A stretch of DNA of 64,000 bases from Cunninghamia lanceolata. Taxonomy: Eukaryota; Streptophyta; Pinopsida; Cupressales; Cupressaceae. Positions 22,381-33,530 of this stretch are shown piece by piece; positions within the stretch are counted from its first letter, which is position 1; every line of letters starts with the position of its first letter. The notes under the pieces were generated by a model that was not told the DNA's origin, searched no databases, and was given only the letters and a program-made list of their open reading frames with translations. The position numbers and the translations under genes were made by a program. The DNA lies in the NCBI GenBank assembly GCA_027924645.1, contig BSBN01001198.1, positions 3,348,001 through 3,412,000 of the forward strand. Reading direction: 5' to 3'.

Positions 22381-22855
22381 TTTTGGTGACTTTGCAGGGG
22401 TGTTTGCCTGCCTAAGCACTAGGATCTAGAGGCCTTATCAATCCATTGGGCACAGAGTCAAAGGGCCAGCAACAAGAATAGGGGTTGGTCGATACAAACT
22501 AAGCATGCCTCTAGGAACAAAACAAAACAAACCAAGCATGCATTTTCCTAATGAGAATGTAGTAGAGTGTAAGGGCATTGAAAGCAAACCTAAAACAAAA
22601 ACAAAAACAACCTACACCTAAACTGACCAACCAGAACTAACCTTAAACAAAGCCATTAACTGATTCTTGAAAGTATCTCCCCTTTCTCAACAACTTACAA
22701 TTTTTTTCATGCTTGTGGGCAATTAGCAAGAGATGGGGAAGGAGTTGACATATGAAAAATTGATGGAGCGCTCCCCCAAGAATGGGGATAAACTGACCTA
22801 TTCACCTAAACTGATTGTTGATGTTGCTGCCAAGAGGTGAATAGATGGGTTGATC

Positions 22856-24620
22856 CTACTCATTTTCATGCTCAACTTCATGCTTTGAGGCAAGTATGAC
22901 AAGTGGTGACTCTTCTTGATGTGTCTCCAACTGAGCTAGATGCCTAATAGGGCATCCCCTTGAAATGACATGCAAATCAACATAGTCGATCTCATGCCTA
23001 TGCTCTAATTCTTCATCATTATGTTGATGGTCTGAATGCTCTGGTTCCTGTGATTCAACTGAAAATATGGCTGCCTCCACCTTGTGCATAAGATGCTGCT
23101 CATAATGCTCCTCTTCAAGGGATGCTCGCTCAATGTCACATCTTGAGCAGAAAAGATCTATCTCATCTTGAAAGAGGTCTTCCATCTCTTCAAAGCACAT
23201 ATGAATGAGAAGATCCACCTTGACCTCCTTAATTTCTATGTTTTCTAGAACAGGGCTACTTACATGCTCCCTTTCATGAGATGGAACCTCATTATCATGC
23301 TTGGTCTCACACCCCAACAACTTATCATCAATTTCAATGTCCCTACGCTACTCTAGAACTGTTGGCATCTGTCTGTCCTCATCATTTTCTTTAATGTAAC
23401 TTGGTAGTTCATCAAGTATAGTGGTGTTCTCCACCTGTGGAGCAATTGGGGTAGCTTCCTTCACAACGCTCCTGTCCTTTGGCTGCAACTCCACTAGATT
23501 TTTCTTGAGTTGTCTCTATAATTGGATCTCTTCTCCATGTTTTCCTTGTATTGTGCCTTCATATATCTTGTTAAAAGCATGGGAAAAATCCTCAAATGAT
23601 CCAAAATCCAAGGGACTCAACCCTGCACTTGAATTAGCATTAATCTCGTGCTCAACACACTACCACTCCATCATATTAGACTTAGTTTCTTCTTGCAACA
23701 AGTCTGAGCTTCTAGTTTCAGTAGTGCATGGGAGTTCACTAACAGCTGGCTGCTTTACAACAGCCTTAAATATTTCTTCTTGCGGCTCATAAAACCCAGC
23801 ATCTCACCAAAAAACTGGTATGTCCTTCACTTTGGGGCTAGGGAAATAGAGCTAACATGGAATGGGGGTTGGAAGGGCTTCTTGAGAGAGTTGTTCCTGA
23901 GGAATAATAGGTAGAATTTATGTAGGAACTAGCTCTCGTGAAGGTTGGGGGCCTCTAAAACTTGGAATTTTAAAACTAGAGGGTGGTTTTAGAGGCACAA
24001 AGGGGCTATCTTGTTGGAAGCTTGGGATCTTAAATTTGGGGGTTGTTTCAGTTACAGGCTGAACTTATGTAGGGGGAGGGGCTACCTAAAACTAGGAATG
24101 GAGGTGGTTGCCTGAGCTTCCCACCTCTCTACATTGGCAAGCATTTGCCTTAATTGCTCCTCAAATAAGGTTGCGAGCTGCATCTTAATTTGCTCTCAGT
24201 GAGCTTTTTCCTCTGCCTCCATCTGTTGTTGTTGAAGATGAGCATGATAAGCAAGCTCCTCTTGTTGTCTGTTATACTCCTTGACTCTCTCAATTTCATC
24301 CAACTCCTATTGGAATCCTCAGAGTATCTCCATCACGTCATCTATGTTTCTGATATTAAAATCAAAGGGTTCATATGACAGGTTATACCCCATATCTCTT
24401 TTTATGGCATCCAAATGTTCCCTAAGCTCTAGCAGATTGAGGTAATCTTCTTGGGGTTGATAGCATGTATTATTAGGTTGCCAAGAAGACTGAGAAGGGG
24501 TGGGTGCGATGCAAGCATCATGAGGATGTTGATATTATGTTGTTGCAAGGTCGTATGACATAAAACTAGAGGCATTTTGGGCCTGATATTATTGATATGG
24601 GGGCCAATAGCCTACATTTG
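22856..24620 (-). pseudogene. Decayed coiled-coil Gag-like ORF of the second element
   Basis: The 5' part (24,600 down to about 24,100) stays in one frame broken by TGA/TAG codons and reads QEDYLNLLELREHLDAIKRD, then LDEIERVKEYNRQQEELAYH, then QLATLFEEQLRQMLANVERW. This is a long Gln/Glu-rich coiled coil. After frame changes, an intact 154-codon piece (22856-23320) is acidic and His/Glu-rich (HEREHVSSPVLENIEIKEVK). I recognise no catalytic motif. It was probably a structural, Gag-type protein and is now dead. Confidence 0.5.
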
Positions 24621-24976
24621 GATTAGGGGGAGAGGAATAGCCATAACTCCCATAAAAATTTAACATTTTATAGCATCTAAATGCTGGATAATCATAAAAA
24701 TGTTGGAATTAGATCAAAACAAGTTTGCAACCAAAGAGAAACTGGATACATACCAATAAGAGAGTCACCAAGTGATTTGAGATGCTTCTGAAATCAGAAT
24801 AGACTAGGAAAACCATCGAAATCCTGATCCTTGGAGTTCTTTAAGTGCTTGGACTGCCTGGACCAGTAGATTTATTGAGCAAAGTCACCATGGTATTGAA
24901 GAAGACTGCCCTGAATGGCAAGATGCGCTAAAGAACACACCAGATCCTTCAACAAATGATAAAGCTCATCAAGCTA

Positions 24977-24994
24977 GTCTCACTAGGCACGCCA
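24977..24994 (-). promoter_or_regulatory. Primer-binding site of the second element
   Basis: The minus strand reads TGGCGTGCCTAGTGAGAC five bases after the LTR. It differs from the first element's site only at five positions, all transitions, so it probably used the same tRNA. Confidence 0.65.
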
Positions 24995-24999
24995 GAAAA

Positions 25000-26877
25000 T
25001 GTTGTCACATAGAATTGCATGTTGCTTGGAGCCTATCCAAGCATTCTAATGACACAATGGGAATGATCTCAAGGTGTGGGACCTTGCAATTTTAAGATCA
25101 GACCTCCAGAGAAGGTTGGTTCCTCTTTTTAAGCTTAAGGCTTAGAGAAATAAACTAAACCTACACTAATGATCACCAAGGAAAAGGGAGAGAGGGAAAC
25201 AGAAAGGGAGAAGGTGATGCACCAAGATTTAGTGTGTGTTGGATTGCACTGACATAACACAGTAATGATCTCAAAGCTAAAGGGAAATCACACAAACTCA
25301 TGTAGGTTCGAACAGAGGTTAGGGAAGAAAGACAAAACTATGGAAGGGACCATTTTATCCACAAAACACAGTTTAGATCTATCAAATAAACACAGTGCAA
25401 GAACAATGAGAGAGGTAATATTCAATTTATATTGATCATAGAGGTCAAATAACCATTAAAAAGTAGAACAATTTGTAGTAGAAATAGATACAAAGTAATT
25501 GATTACATTCATTGGTGAACCACAATAGAAGACATCAAAGGCCTAGCTACAAGCACAATGCATCAAATTCTACTAGTTCTTGCAATTGCATTACAAGACC
25601 TGTGACAACAAAAAGTTCATCATCATAATAGCCTAGAACAATAACCAACCCCCACGAAACATCTTTGAAACATGCATATATAGCTTTTAAAATCGCGTTG
25701 TAGCAGCCATGATGTGGAAAAGGAGAAGTCAACAAGAAGGGACATTGACCATGCTGCATTAACTCATTTTGACATCCTTGGAGCATGTCCACATGGCTCT
25801 GCCTAGGAAATCCACTGAAATAGGAGGTCCGCCCATGCCGTAAGTACATGAAATTCAATGTAAATGAGGAACAATGGTATGGGGAGGTAGGAAATCCATC
25901 TGCTACATGCAATCAAGCTTTGAAGATGCATTAATGGTGACCAGGAGGGTCACTGAACAATTGAATCGCGCTTTGCACAATGAAAAAATGGCCTGTCAAA
26001 GTTTTGGAGTTCAGGCTTCCGACCTTCCTCCCTATCGTTTGTAGGAGGAAGGAGGAAGGCAAAAACACCAAGCTTCGACATTATACTTAGCAGATTTTGC
26101 CTTGCAAAGGCCACTAAGATGCCAAGTGTCAACCTGGCACTGCCTATAGAGTTTCTTTTGTTTTAGGTTTAAGACGCTATGAAAACTTGCCACACATCCC
26201 ACCATGAGGCTTAGACTCTTTGAAGGAATAACCCGACAGAAGGTGCCACTTATCAGCAGGGCGCACATTTGAGGAGCCTATCTTTGAAAATTTTAGAGGA
26301 GTGCCAACCCACCACGTGTCCACATGAGTCCCTGCAGAGATCGAGCCTCAAGCCTTCAGCCTTCGTCGCTTAGCCTTCCAAGAGGGAAGAAAGAAGGAAG
26401 AAAGTCTGCCTCTTGAGCCCCGCCTTGTACTTAGAAGATTTACCTTGTCGGTCCTCGAGCCTTGGGGCCTCAACACTTTGCCTTCCACAAGAGAGGGTAG
26501 AAGAATGGAACTCCGAAGTATGACAACCTCTTCTCACTTAACCAGATTACAAAAGAAGAGTCAGAGCTTGGACCCCGACCTCTCTGTCTTCTAAGGAAGA
26601 AGGGAGAAGAGGAGAACTCCGAACTCCGGCGCCGAAACACTTAGAATATTTTGTAAGGAGAAAAGAGGGTGGAGTTCGAGACTTTGGCTTTTGGCATGGT
26701 GAAGAGGTGAAGCCCGAACTCTGACATCCCAACAAGGCAAAGAAACACAAGGAAAACTCTGAATTTTCTAGGACGTAACCATTTTTTGATGTTTTTCCCT
26801 GCATCCTTGGAAGCTGAAAAACCAGGATCTCATGGATCTTTAGACTATTTGGCCAAAGGGGGCAAAATAGGATAATA
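25000..26877 (-). repeat. 5' LTR of the second element
   Basis: It is homologous to 20506-22380 and borders the primer-binding site at 24977-24994 on its inner side, which fixes the orientation as minus. Confidence 0.85.
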
Positions 26878-26882
26878 GGTAC

Positions 26883-28630
26883 ATCTCATGCATGACTATT
26901 CAATCAATTGTATTATCGACAATGGCTCATAAAAAAATATCATTGTGAAGTCCATAGTTGACAAATTGCACTTTCTCATGGATCTTCATCCCCATCCATA
27001 ATCTCTTGGTTGGAAGGATAGTGGTTCATCATTAGAGATCACACACACATGCACACTCTCTTTTGTTTTTGGTCCCAAATTTGTGGATAAGGTCACTTGT
27101 GACATGCCTTCTATGGATTATTGTTGTCTTTTTCTTGGAAAACCCTATGAGTATGATAGGAAGGCATGCTATAAATGTATATAGCAATACCAACATATTG
27201 TACAAAGATAGAAAAGCTTATATTATTTGATGCACTTCCACAACAACAAACTTTCTACTCAAATGTAAGAAAGCACACATAGCAATCAACTAAGCATCTA
27301 AACTTGTATTATTGTTTGTTCGACCATAATCCAATGCAATTACATAAGACATATAATTATTAAGCCTTAAAGTCTAGATAAATTGGTTATTCATATCCAA
27401 GGATTTTCAATGAGCGTACAATATTGCCACCTAAATGAGCTAACAATCATTCAATTGATCTCCTTCCAATAGTTCCTCTTAGTAGTGCTTGTTTGTATCA
27501 ACAATCCATGCTTCAAAATGATGAAATTAAAAGGAAAATTCAAGATTTATTAGATAAATGATTCATACAACTTAGTTCCTCTCCTTATGCACTTCTAATT
27601 TTGATTATAATTAATAAGGATGGAACTTGGCATTTGTCTATTAATTTTCAAGCACTCAATGAGATAAGAATCAAGAATCAATATCCACTTGCCCACACTG
27701 ATGATTTATTAGATCAACTTCAAAGAGCCAAATATTTTTCAAAAACTGATCATAGAAGTGGGTATCATCAAGTGCAAATTCAAGCATAGGACACCTAGAA
27801 GACAACTTTCAAGACCAAGATGGGTCTTTTTGAATGGTTAATGATGTCATTTAGTCTCACCAATGGCCCCACCACTTTTATGTAGCTCACGAGTGATGCA
27901 TTTAGAGATTGTATTGATCATGTTGTAATGATCTATTTGGGTGATATTCTTGTATATTGTGTCACTTGGATGGTACCTCTTCTACACTTAGATCATGCTC
28001 TAGGAATATTTCATAAAAATCAAGTGTAGACAAACCTCTCCAAATGTTCCTTTAGTCAATGATTATATCTTATTTGGGTTTTTTTATCAATGAGAAAGGT
28101 ATTCAAGTAGATCCTATGAAAATGGAAGTTATTCAGTGGACAACTCTTTCTTTAGTCACATAATTCAAACTTTTCTTGGTCTTGTGAACTTTTACCAAAA
28201 TTTCATTCTTGGGTACTTCAATATTACATCACCTTTGCATCTGTTGACAAAAACCAATGTGTCTTTTCAATATATAGAAGCACATGCTTAACATTCTCCA
28301 CACTGAAGAAAAAGTTATTTTCTACACCTATTTGGGCATTACTATATCTCTCACAACCTTTTTAACTTGAGATAGATGCCTCCCATTTTTCCCTTGGCAC
28401 AATGTTGAAGCAAATTGGCCATCTAGTGGCCTATCGTGCTCTAAAAAGTTTCTACATTCAAAAAGACTACAATTATGACAAAGAATTGTACACCTCAATG
28501 CAATCCATCATTTGAATATTGTTAACACTATATTATTGCTTGGCAATGAAACTATTGTATATCACTTGTCTCTTCAATTTATCCAATCTAAAAACAAGAT
28601 TAAACAATGAAGGCATATGAAGTAGGAATT
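26883..28630 (+). pseudogene. Gypsy protease, reverse transcriptase and RNase H remnant
   Basis: Starting at the TSD of the nested element, plus-strand frames give a protease-like region (CIIDNGS, then LGKPYEYDRKACY). RT blocks follow: INKDGTWHLSINFQALNEIR, FSKTDHRSGYHQVQIQA, TTFKTKMGLFEWLMM and the catalytic box YLGDILVY (YLDD changed to YLGD). RNase H motifs (LEIDASHFSLGTML, KDYNYDKELYTSMQ) end near 28,625. Several stops and frameshifts make it inactive. Its gag half lies at 19.9-20.5 kb, and an integrase/chromodomain piece in the same orientation lies at 35.4-36.5 kb. Confidence 0.85.
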
Positions 28631-30015
28631 GTAATTCCCATCCAAAATAGACATTTAAATGGTCAAGAACTACAAAGATTCTATGATTTTTTAAGTAAAT
28701 CGATTTAATCAATACTAATAATTTGAGGTCACATGCATAAAAATGGCATCACCACATCCACAAGTGTAGGTTCCATTATCTATAGTTAGCACAACCAAAA
28801 GGGATGGCATTTTTTAAATTTATTTAATCAAATAAAAATACCAATAAGGAAAAATTCATAAGGTAAATAATTACCCAAAGAAACCCACTTTCTAAGGTTT
28901 AATTATTTACCACACAAAGGTTTAATCACCATTAAATTTAATTTAATCTACAAGGATTTTCCTACCTTTAGCATTATCTAAGGAGATAAAACTCAAAGGG
29001 TATCTCTATAGAGGAGAGGGAATATTCCCCCCACCCTAGAGCATTCATCCTCCATCCTATGATACTTTAAATCTCCACCCTCTAAAATAAAAAAAATAGA
29101 ATAAATAAAATAAAATAATAAAGTTTACAAATCCCTAATTCATTCCCATACTAGGACGAGGGTTGATCTTAACTATACATTCTAAAAGAAACCCAAATCT
29201 TCAACTCACTTCTACAAAATGTTTCCAACTAGGAAGAGGATTTCATTTTATAAGGGTAAAGGCAAGGAAAAGGAAGAGGAGACAAAGCTATGATGAAATT
29301 ATTAATGACTTCTTTCATTTCTTCTCTAATGCACTGATAGAGAAAGATGGATATCCAATGGGATGACCCTCCCATGGCCATTCCCCTTCAAGCACTTTAC
29401 AAAGAGCATGAAAATATGGATTCTAAGCCAAGCTTCTTCCTTCAACAGAGAAAGTTTGGATTTAAGGTTTATTTTTAAGTTTCTTGTTCATTTATCATTA
29501 TTTTTACATGTAAAAGTTAGAGATGTAAATTTTATTTGTAGGTATGGAAGGAAGAGACGTCCAAGTCTCCTTCATGGATTGCTTGGTGCAAGAACAATTT
29601 AGGGTTTTAAGAGTTTTCCTCTTCTTTTTTGTCTAAGGCAACAAATCTATCAAGGTAGTTTGATTCAATCTCTTCAAGAGGAAATCCAATATAAAAAGTT
29701 GCATATTTTTGTAATGGCATTTGTCAAAACCCTCTTCATTGTTTTTCTCTTCCAATCTTGTAAGGATTTAAATACAAAATATACAAAGAGGTATTTGAAT
29801 GAAGAATGCATTTTTCTTTCCATTTGCAAATTTGGTTTTTGTTGAAGGTACACCAAGAGAGTGATAATGATTAAATTATAAAAAAATGAAAGAGGGAAAG
29901 GGGAGGATAAGCCCTCACATCCCCTGCCCCTCTATCCCATGGCACCACAATCCTATTGTAGGACTGTGCCTCTCTCTTTTATTTTCAAAACAACTTTCCA
30001 GATCATTTATAATAT
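28631..30015. other. AT-rich spacer, no supported gene
   Basis: I see short ORFs only, none with recognisable motifs. An A-rich TAAAATAAAA-type stretch lies at about 29,085-29,125. Confidence 0.5.
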
Positions 30016-30133
30016 GTGTGTACACATACACATAAACATACATGCATACATACATACATACATGCATGCATACATACATACATTCATACATACATGCATA
30101 CATGCATGCATACATACATACATGCATACTTAT
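30016..30133. repeat. CATA/CATG tetranucleotide microsatellite
   Basis: About 110 bases of (ACAT)n with interspersed GCAT units. ORFs across it on both strands (Tyr/His/Met/Cys-rich) are artefacts. Confidence 0.95.
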
Positions 30134-30180
30134 ATCATGTGTGCGAGACAAATTTTGTTAGCCCTTTAATTTATTTTAGA

Positions 30181-30221
30181 ATATATATATATATATATAT
30201 ATCTGTGTGTCTGTGTGTGTG
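30181..30221. repeat. AT dinucleotide repeat followed by a TG-rich tract
   Basis: An (AT)n run of about 22 bases runs into CTGTGTGTCTGTGTGTGTGG. Confidence 0.95.
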
Positions 30222-30334
30222 GTAGTAGATAAATATGTATTACAATTTATTTATTTACTTAAGAGAATAAGCACAATATTATTTAATAAATATATTACAT
30301 AACATATATGATATTTCCATATTCCTTGTAAATG

Positions 30335-30790
30335 ATTAAGAATGTTTCTAGGAAAAATTGTGTAAGTATTTTTTCGCATCTGTGTTTAAGATCATACTCC
30401 ATGATCCATCATCTTTATGAGGAAAAATATGATAGGATCATAGAATTTGCACAATAAATAGATGGGGACATCAGTGGTAGGAAAAGACGGAACACAAAAT
30501 GAGAAGAGGATTAAATTACACAATATGAAAAATACGATAGGATTGTCGACTTTGCACAATAAATAGTTGGGGAGATTAGTGGTAGGAAAGGAAGGAATGA
30601 AAAATAAGAAGTGATCCTCTTCTCGTCTTCCATTCCCTCCTCTCCTATCACTGACTTCCTCAACCATTTATTATGCAAAAGCTACACCCCTACCATATTC
30701 TTCCTCATCCTAATAATGAATCATTGATTATGATCTAAAACGTTAATACAAAAAAATACTTACACAATTTTTATCAAAAACATTCTCAAC
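30335..30790. mobile_element. Foldback element with long inverted arms
   Basis: 30335-30512 and the reverse complement of 30612-30790 align along about 175 bases, for example AAAAATTGTGTAAGTATTTT at the outer part and GAGAAGAGGAT near the centre. The centre contains a second direct copy of the inner arm (about 30,525-30,611), giving an arm, arm-copy, inverted-arm layout. It has no coding capacity. It is probably an old foldback or MITE-like element; target duplications were not identified. Confidence 0.6.
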
Positions 30791-30799
30791 CTATATATA

Positions 30800-31365
30800 A
30801 ATGTATACATATACGAATATATATTTACTCAATAAATATGTATATTTAAATATATACAACTCCATCCCCTAATATAATACACAATGTTTATAACTAAATT
30901 CTTGTAGTTACAAATATACCTACATATACACATAATTTTAATATAACTATTTTAAAATTTTCAAGCTACTAACTTAATTCAAATAAAAATAAGTAAATTA
31001 TGTTAAAACAAAAGGAAAAATGCTAGAACTTCATTAAATCAACTAAGAAGAAATGCATCACTAGGACTCAACCTTGACCAATCTTATTTCAATCTTTACA
31101 CTTAAACCAACAACTAATGTGTGTCTAAATTATTTCAAAGTATTTTAAACCACTTAGTTTTATTCATTAACAAGAGAGGCGTATACAATTCACATATAAC
31201 TACCCTCTTAATAAGTTTATTTTAATGCAACATTAGCCTCCATTAATATTTCAATGGAGCATCAACATCTTTTAATAATATAAGTTTCAATTCAATTATA
31301 AACAAAGATATGAGTTCATAGGCAACATTGGTAGAGCATAATGTTTATTAAGAGATTATATTTAA
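30800..31365. other. AT-rich spacer, nothing recognised
   Basis: Low-complexity AT-rich sequence with TATATATT-type runs. No ORF with recognisable motifs. Confidence 0.5.
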
Positions 31366-31755
31366 TGTTAGTGATCCAAAACTACATTTATAAGGTTTTA
31401 ATTTATAAAGTTTAGTCTTGTAATATAAATATGGCAATGTCATATTAAGTTTAATGATTTATAAAATTTAGCTTTATAAATAAATAGTTTATTAATTAAT
31501 TAATAACCAAAAAGTGGTTATAAGGTGAAAGATCACCAATCCTTTAGATTGTCTATGAAAAAGGGACATCTTATTGTGATTGATATCATACATATCACAT
31601 ATATTATTCGTAAATTTGTAAGATATTTTATGAGTTTTTTTAATGTGTAAGTGTTTTCTTCACATATGTATCACATATATTTATTATTTACTTCTACATT
31701 ATTCATATTTTCTAATTAATTATTGTTTACCTATATCAATCCTAATTTACTGACA
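31366..31755 (+). repeat. Probable copia-type 5' LTR
   Basis: It starts TGTTAGTG and ends CTGACA, and is followed without a gap by TGGTATCAAAGC, a typical initiator-Met-tRNA primer-binding site of copia elements. Length is about 390 bp. A copia gag remnant in the same orientation follows at 33,115. No 3' LTR was found. Confidence 0.5.
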
Positions 31756-31767
31756 TGGTATCAAAGC
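31756..31767 (+). promoter_or_regulatory. Copia-type primer-binding site
   Basis: TGGTATCAAAGC is one base away from the common plant copia site TGGTATCAGAGC. Confidence 0.6.
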
Positions 31768-33006
31768 TTATGTACATCGTATTAATTATTTTGTACAAGT
31801 AACTAAAAACACAAGTTGCAAGAAAAAAAAATATTTACAATTGCAAGTATGTTGGAAATAGAAAAAATATTCTTCTTTTCAACATTAAAGGTATCTCCAC
31901 AACTTTACAAAATCAAGTAACATTTTATATTGGCCCTTTAAAACAATACCCACATTGTTGATAAACTAAACATTTTATTGATCATGTTCTTGTACTATTG
32001 CATGGTATAGGTGGGATCCAAAGAAGAAAAATCATGCATCCTTTGGGAATTGGTGGCTCCATTTGTTTGAGTTATTGGCCTTTTATCCACCCTCTCCACC
32101 GGATAGCCACGCCTCTAGACTCATATTCTTTGTCTCCAATTCTCTCATGATTTTTTTTAATCACTAATAAAGGAGCTAAACATGTGATGCTTTGATGAGT
32201 GTACCATTGTGTGCAAGAGCACGGGAATCTTGGTGCCAATAGTTGAGACCCCCTTTACAAAGTGGCTTGGAGATTTGGTGTAGGCAACAATATTTGTATA
32301 ATAGTCACCCTATTTTTTTGTCTTGTTCACTGCCCTAAAAACCACCCAACGACCTCTTTCAAATTATCGTTTCTACTTTTTGGTAGGTTCTAAAAACCTT
32401 TAATGGTTTATTTTTTTAAATTAAAAAACTTCGGCATGTTTGCCTATAAAATATTTACTCTATTTTAATTTCCCCAATGTTTTAATATGTCTTTGAGCAT
32501 ACAAGCTTTGGTAGTATTCGGTGGAAATTTAAGATAAAATATAAATCTTAAATTTAATCATTTTTTACCAAAAACATATGTTGCTAAAATGCATATGTTG
32601 TTGAAGTTATGTATTGGAGAACTTTATATGGTTTATTTTTTATGTATTGCCATTTGTTATATTTTGTGGGTTTTGCATTCTAATAAATAGCTAGCTTTAA
32701 AGTTTTTTATGTTATATGATATAATTGTTAAGATCACTACTAATCTCAAGTAAAAGTAAAAATGATCATTGGTTTATTTTTATCACTGCATAATTAATTT
32801 TAATGAGCATTAATTAATTATTTTAATTATTAATGCAGAAATTGTGTAAATTCCTTGGTGAATATGATCACTTTTAAGAAAAATCATTTTCATTCATTAG
32901 TTTCTTATAGAAATTAATATTCTTATTTGATATATATGTCTTATTTGAATCCCAATTTTGAGGGAATGAAAACTAACTTATATTATGTTTTACTTGAATT
33001 TTTTTC

Positions 33007-33118
33007 ATTTCAATTATTCCTATTACATATCCTTATTTGAAATTAATTGAATTTTATAATGGATTTCAATTATTCCTATTACATATCCTTATTTGAAATT
33101 AATTAAATTTTATAATGG
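33007..33118. repeat. 56-bp tandem duplication
   Basis: Two adjacent copies of a unit that starts ATTTCAATTATTCCTATTAC and ends TTTTATAATGG, differing at one position. It lies directly before the copia gag start codon and duplicates the sequence around that ATG's context. Confidence 0.9.
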
Positions 33119-33530
33119 CTTCCCATAACAATTTCAAAATCAATAAGATACATATACTTAATGGGTACAACTATTCTATACGAAAACAAAGGCTCAAAGC
33201 CAAATATATGGCTAGAAATTTATGGACCATTGTCAATGGATCTAAGAAGCTACCTACTAGAAGGCATGTAACTATAGAAAGTTAAACTCATTTCATCAAG
33301 GAAATCAAGAATCAAAGTCTACTATTCTAAGACTTGTATTGGAGATGAATTTCTCCTTCCTATTGGAAATCATAATTCACCTAGTGAAACATGTAAACTC
33401 TTGGTGTCCATACATGATGGTACAAGACTCTAAAAATATTAAACCAATACTTGAATTATTCACCTCTCCCATGAAAGGAGATGAAAAATAGTGAACTACT
33501 TAGTTAAAGTGAAAAACAACAAATCTTAAT
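33115..33530 (+). pseudogene. Copia gag remnant
   Basis: From ATG at 33,115 it reads NFKINKIHILNGYNYSIRKQ, then RLKAKYMARNLWTIVNGSKK. This is the N-terminal Gag pattern LNGxNYxxWKxRxKA of plant copia elements (W changed to R here). Later pieces (PSETCKLLVSIHDG, then VNYLVKVKNN) need frame changes. No protease, integrase or RT follows, so the element is truncated and dead. Confidence 0.7.

Larger units (their letters stand above)
20506..26877 (-). mobile_element. Second complete non-autonomous LTR element (1.88-kb LTRs), nested in a gypsy remnant
   Basis: Direct repeats 20506-22380 and 25000-26877 enclose only 2.6 kb, with TSD GGTAC at 20501-20505 and 26878-26882. On the minus strand the LTR runs from TGTTAT to CAACA. 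The outer ends of the inserted copy have decayed to TA and are legible only by comparing the two LTRs. Many differences between the LTRs are C/T or G/A at former CpG sites (for example GGAGCGCGCCC against GGAGCATGTCC), fitting an older, methylated insertion. Inside there is only a decayed coiled-coil ORF and no RT or integrase. Confidence 0.88.

Noticed and set aside
29915..30225. Three overlapping ORFs rich in Tyr/Met/Cys/His/Thr
   Set aside because: They are translations of the CATA/CATG microsatellite and are open in several frames on both strands.
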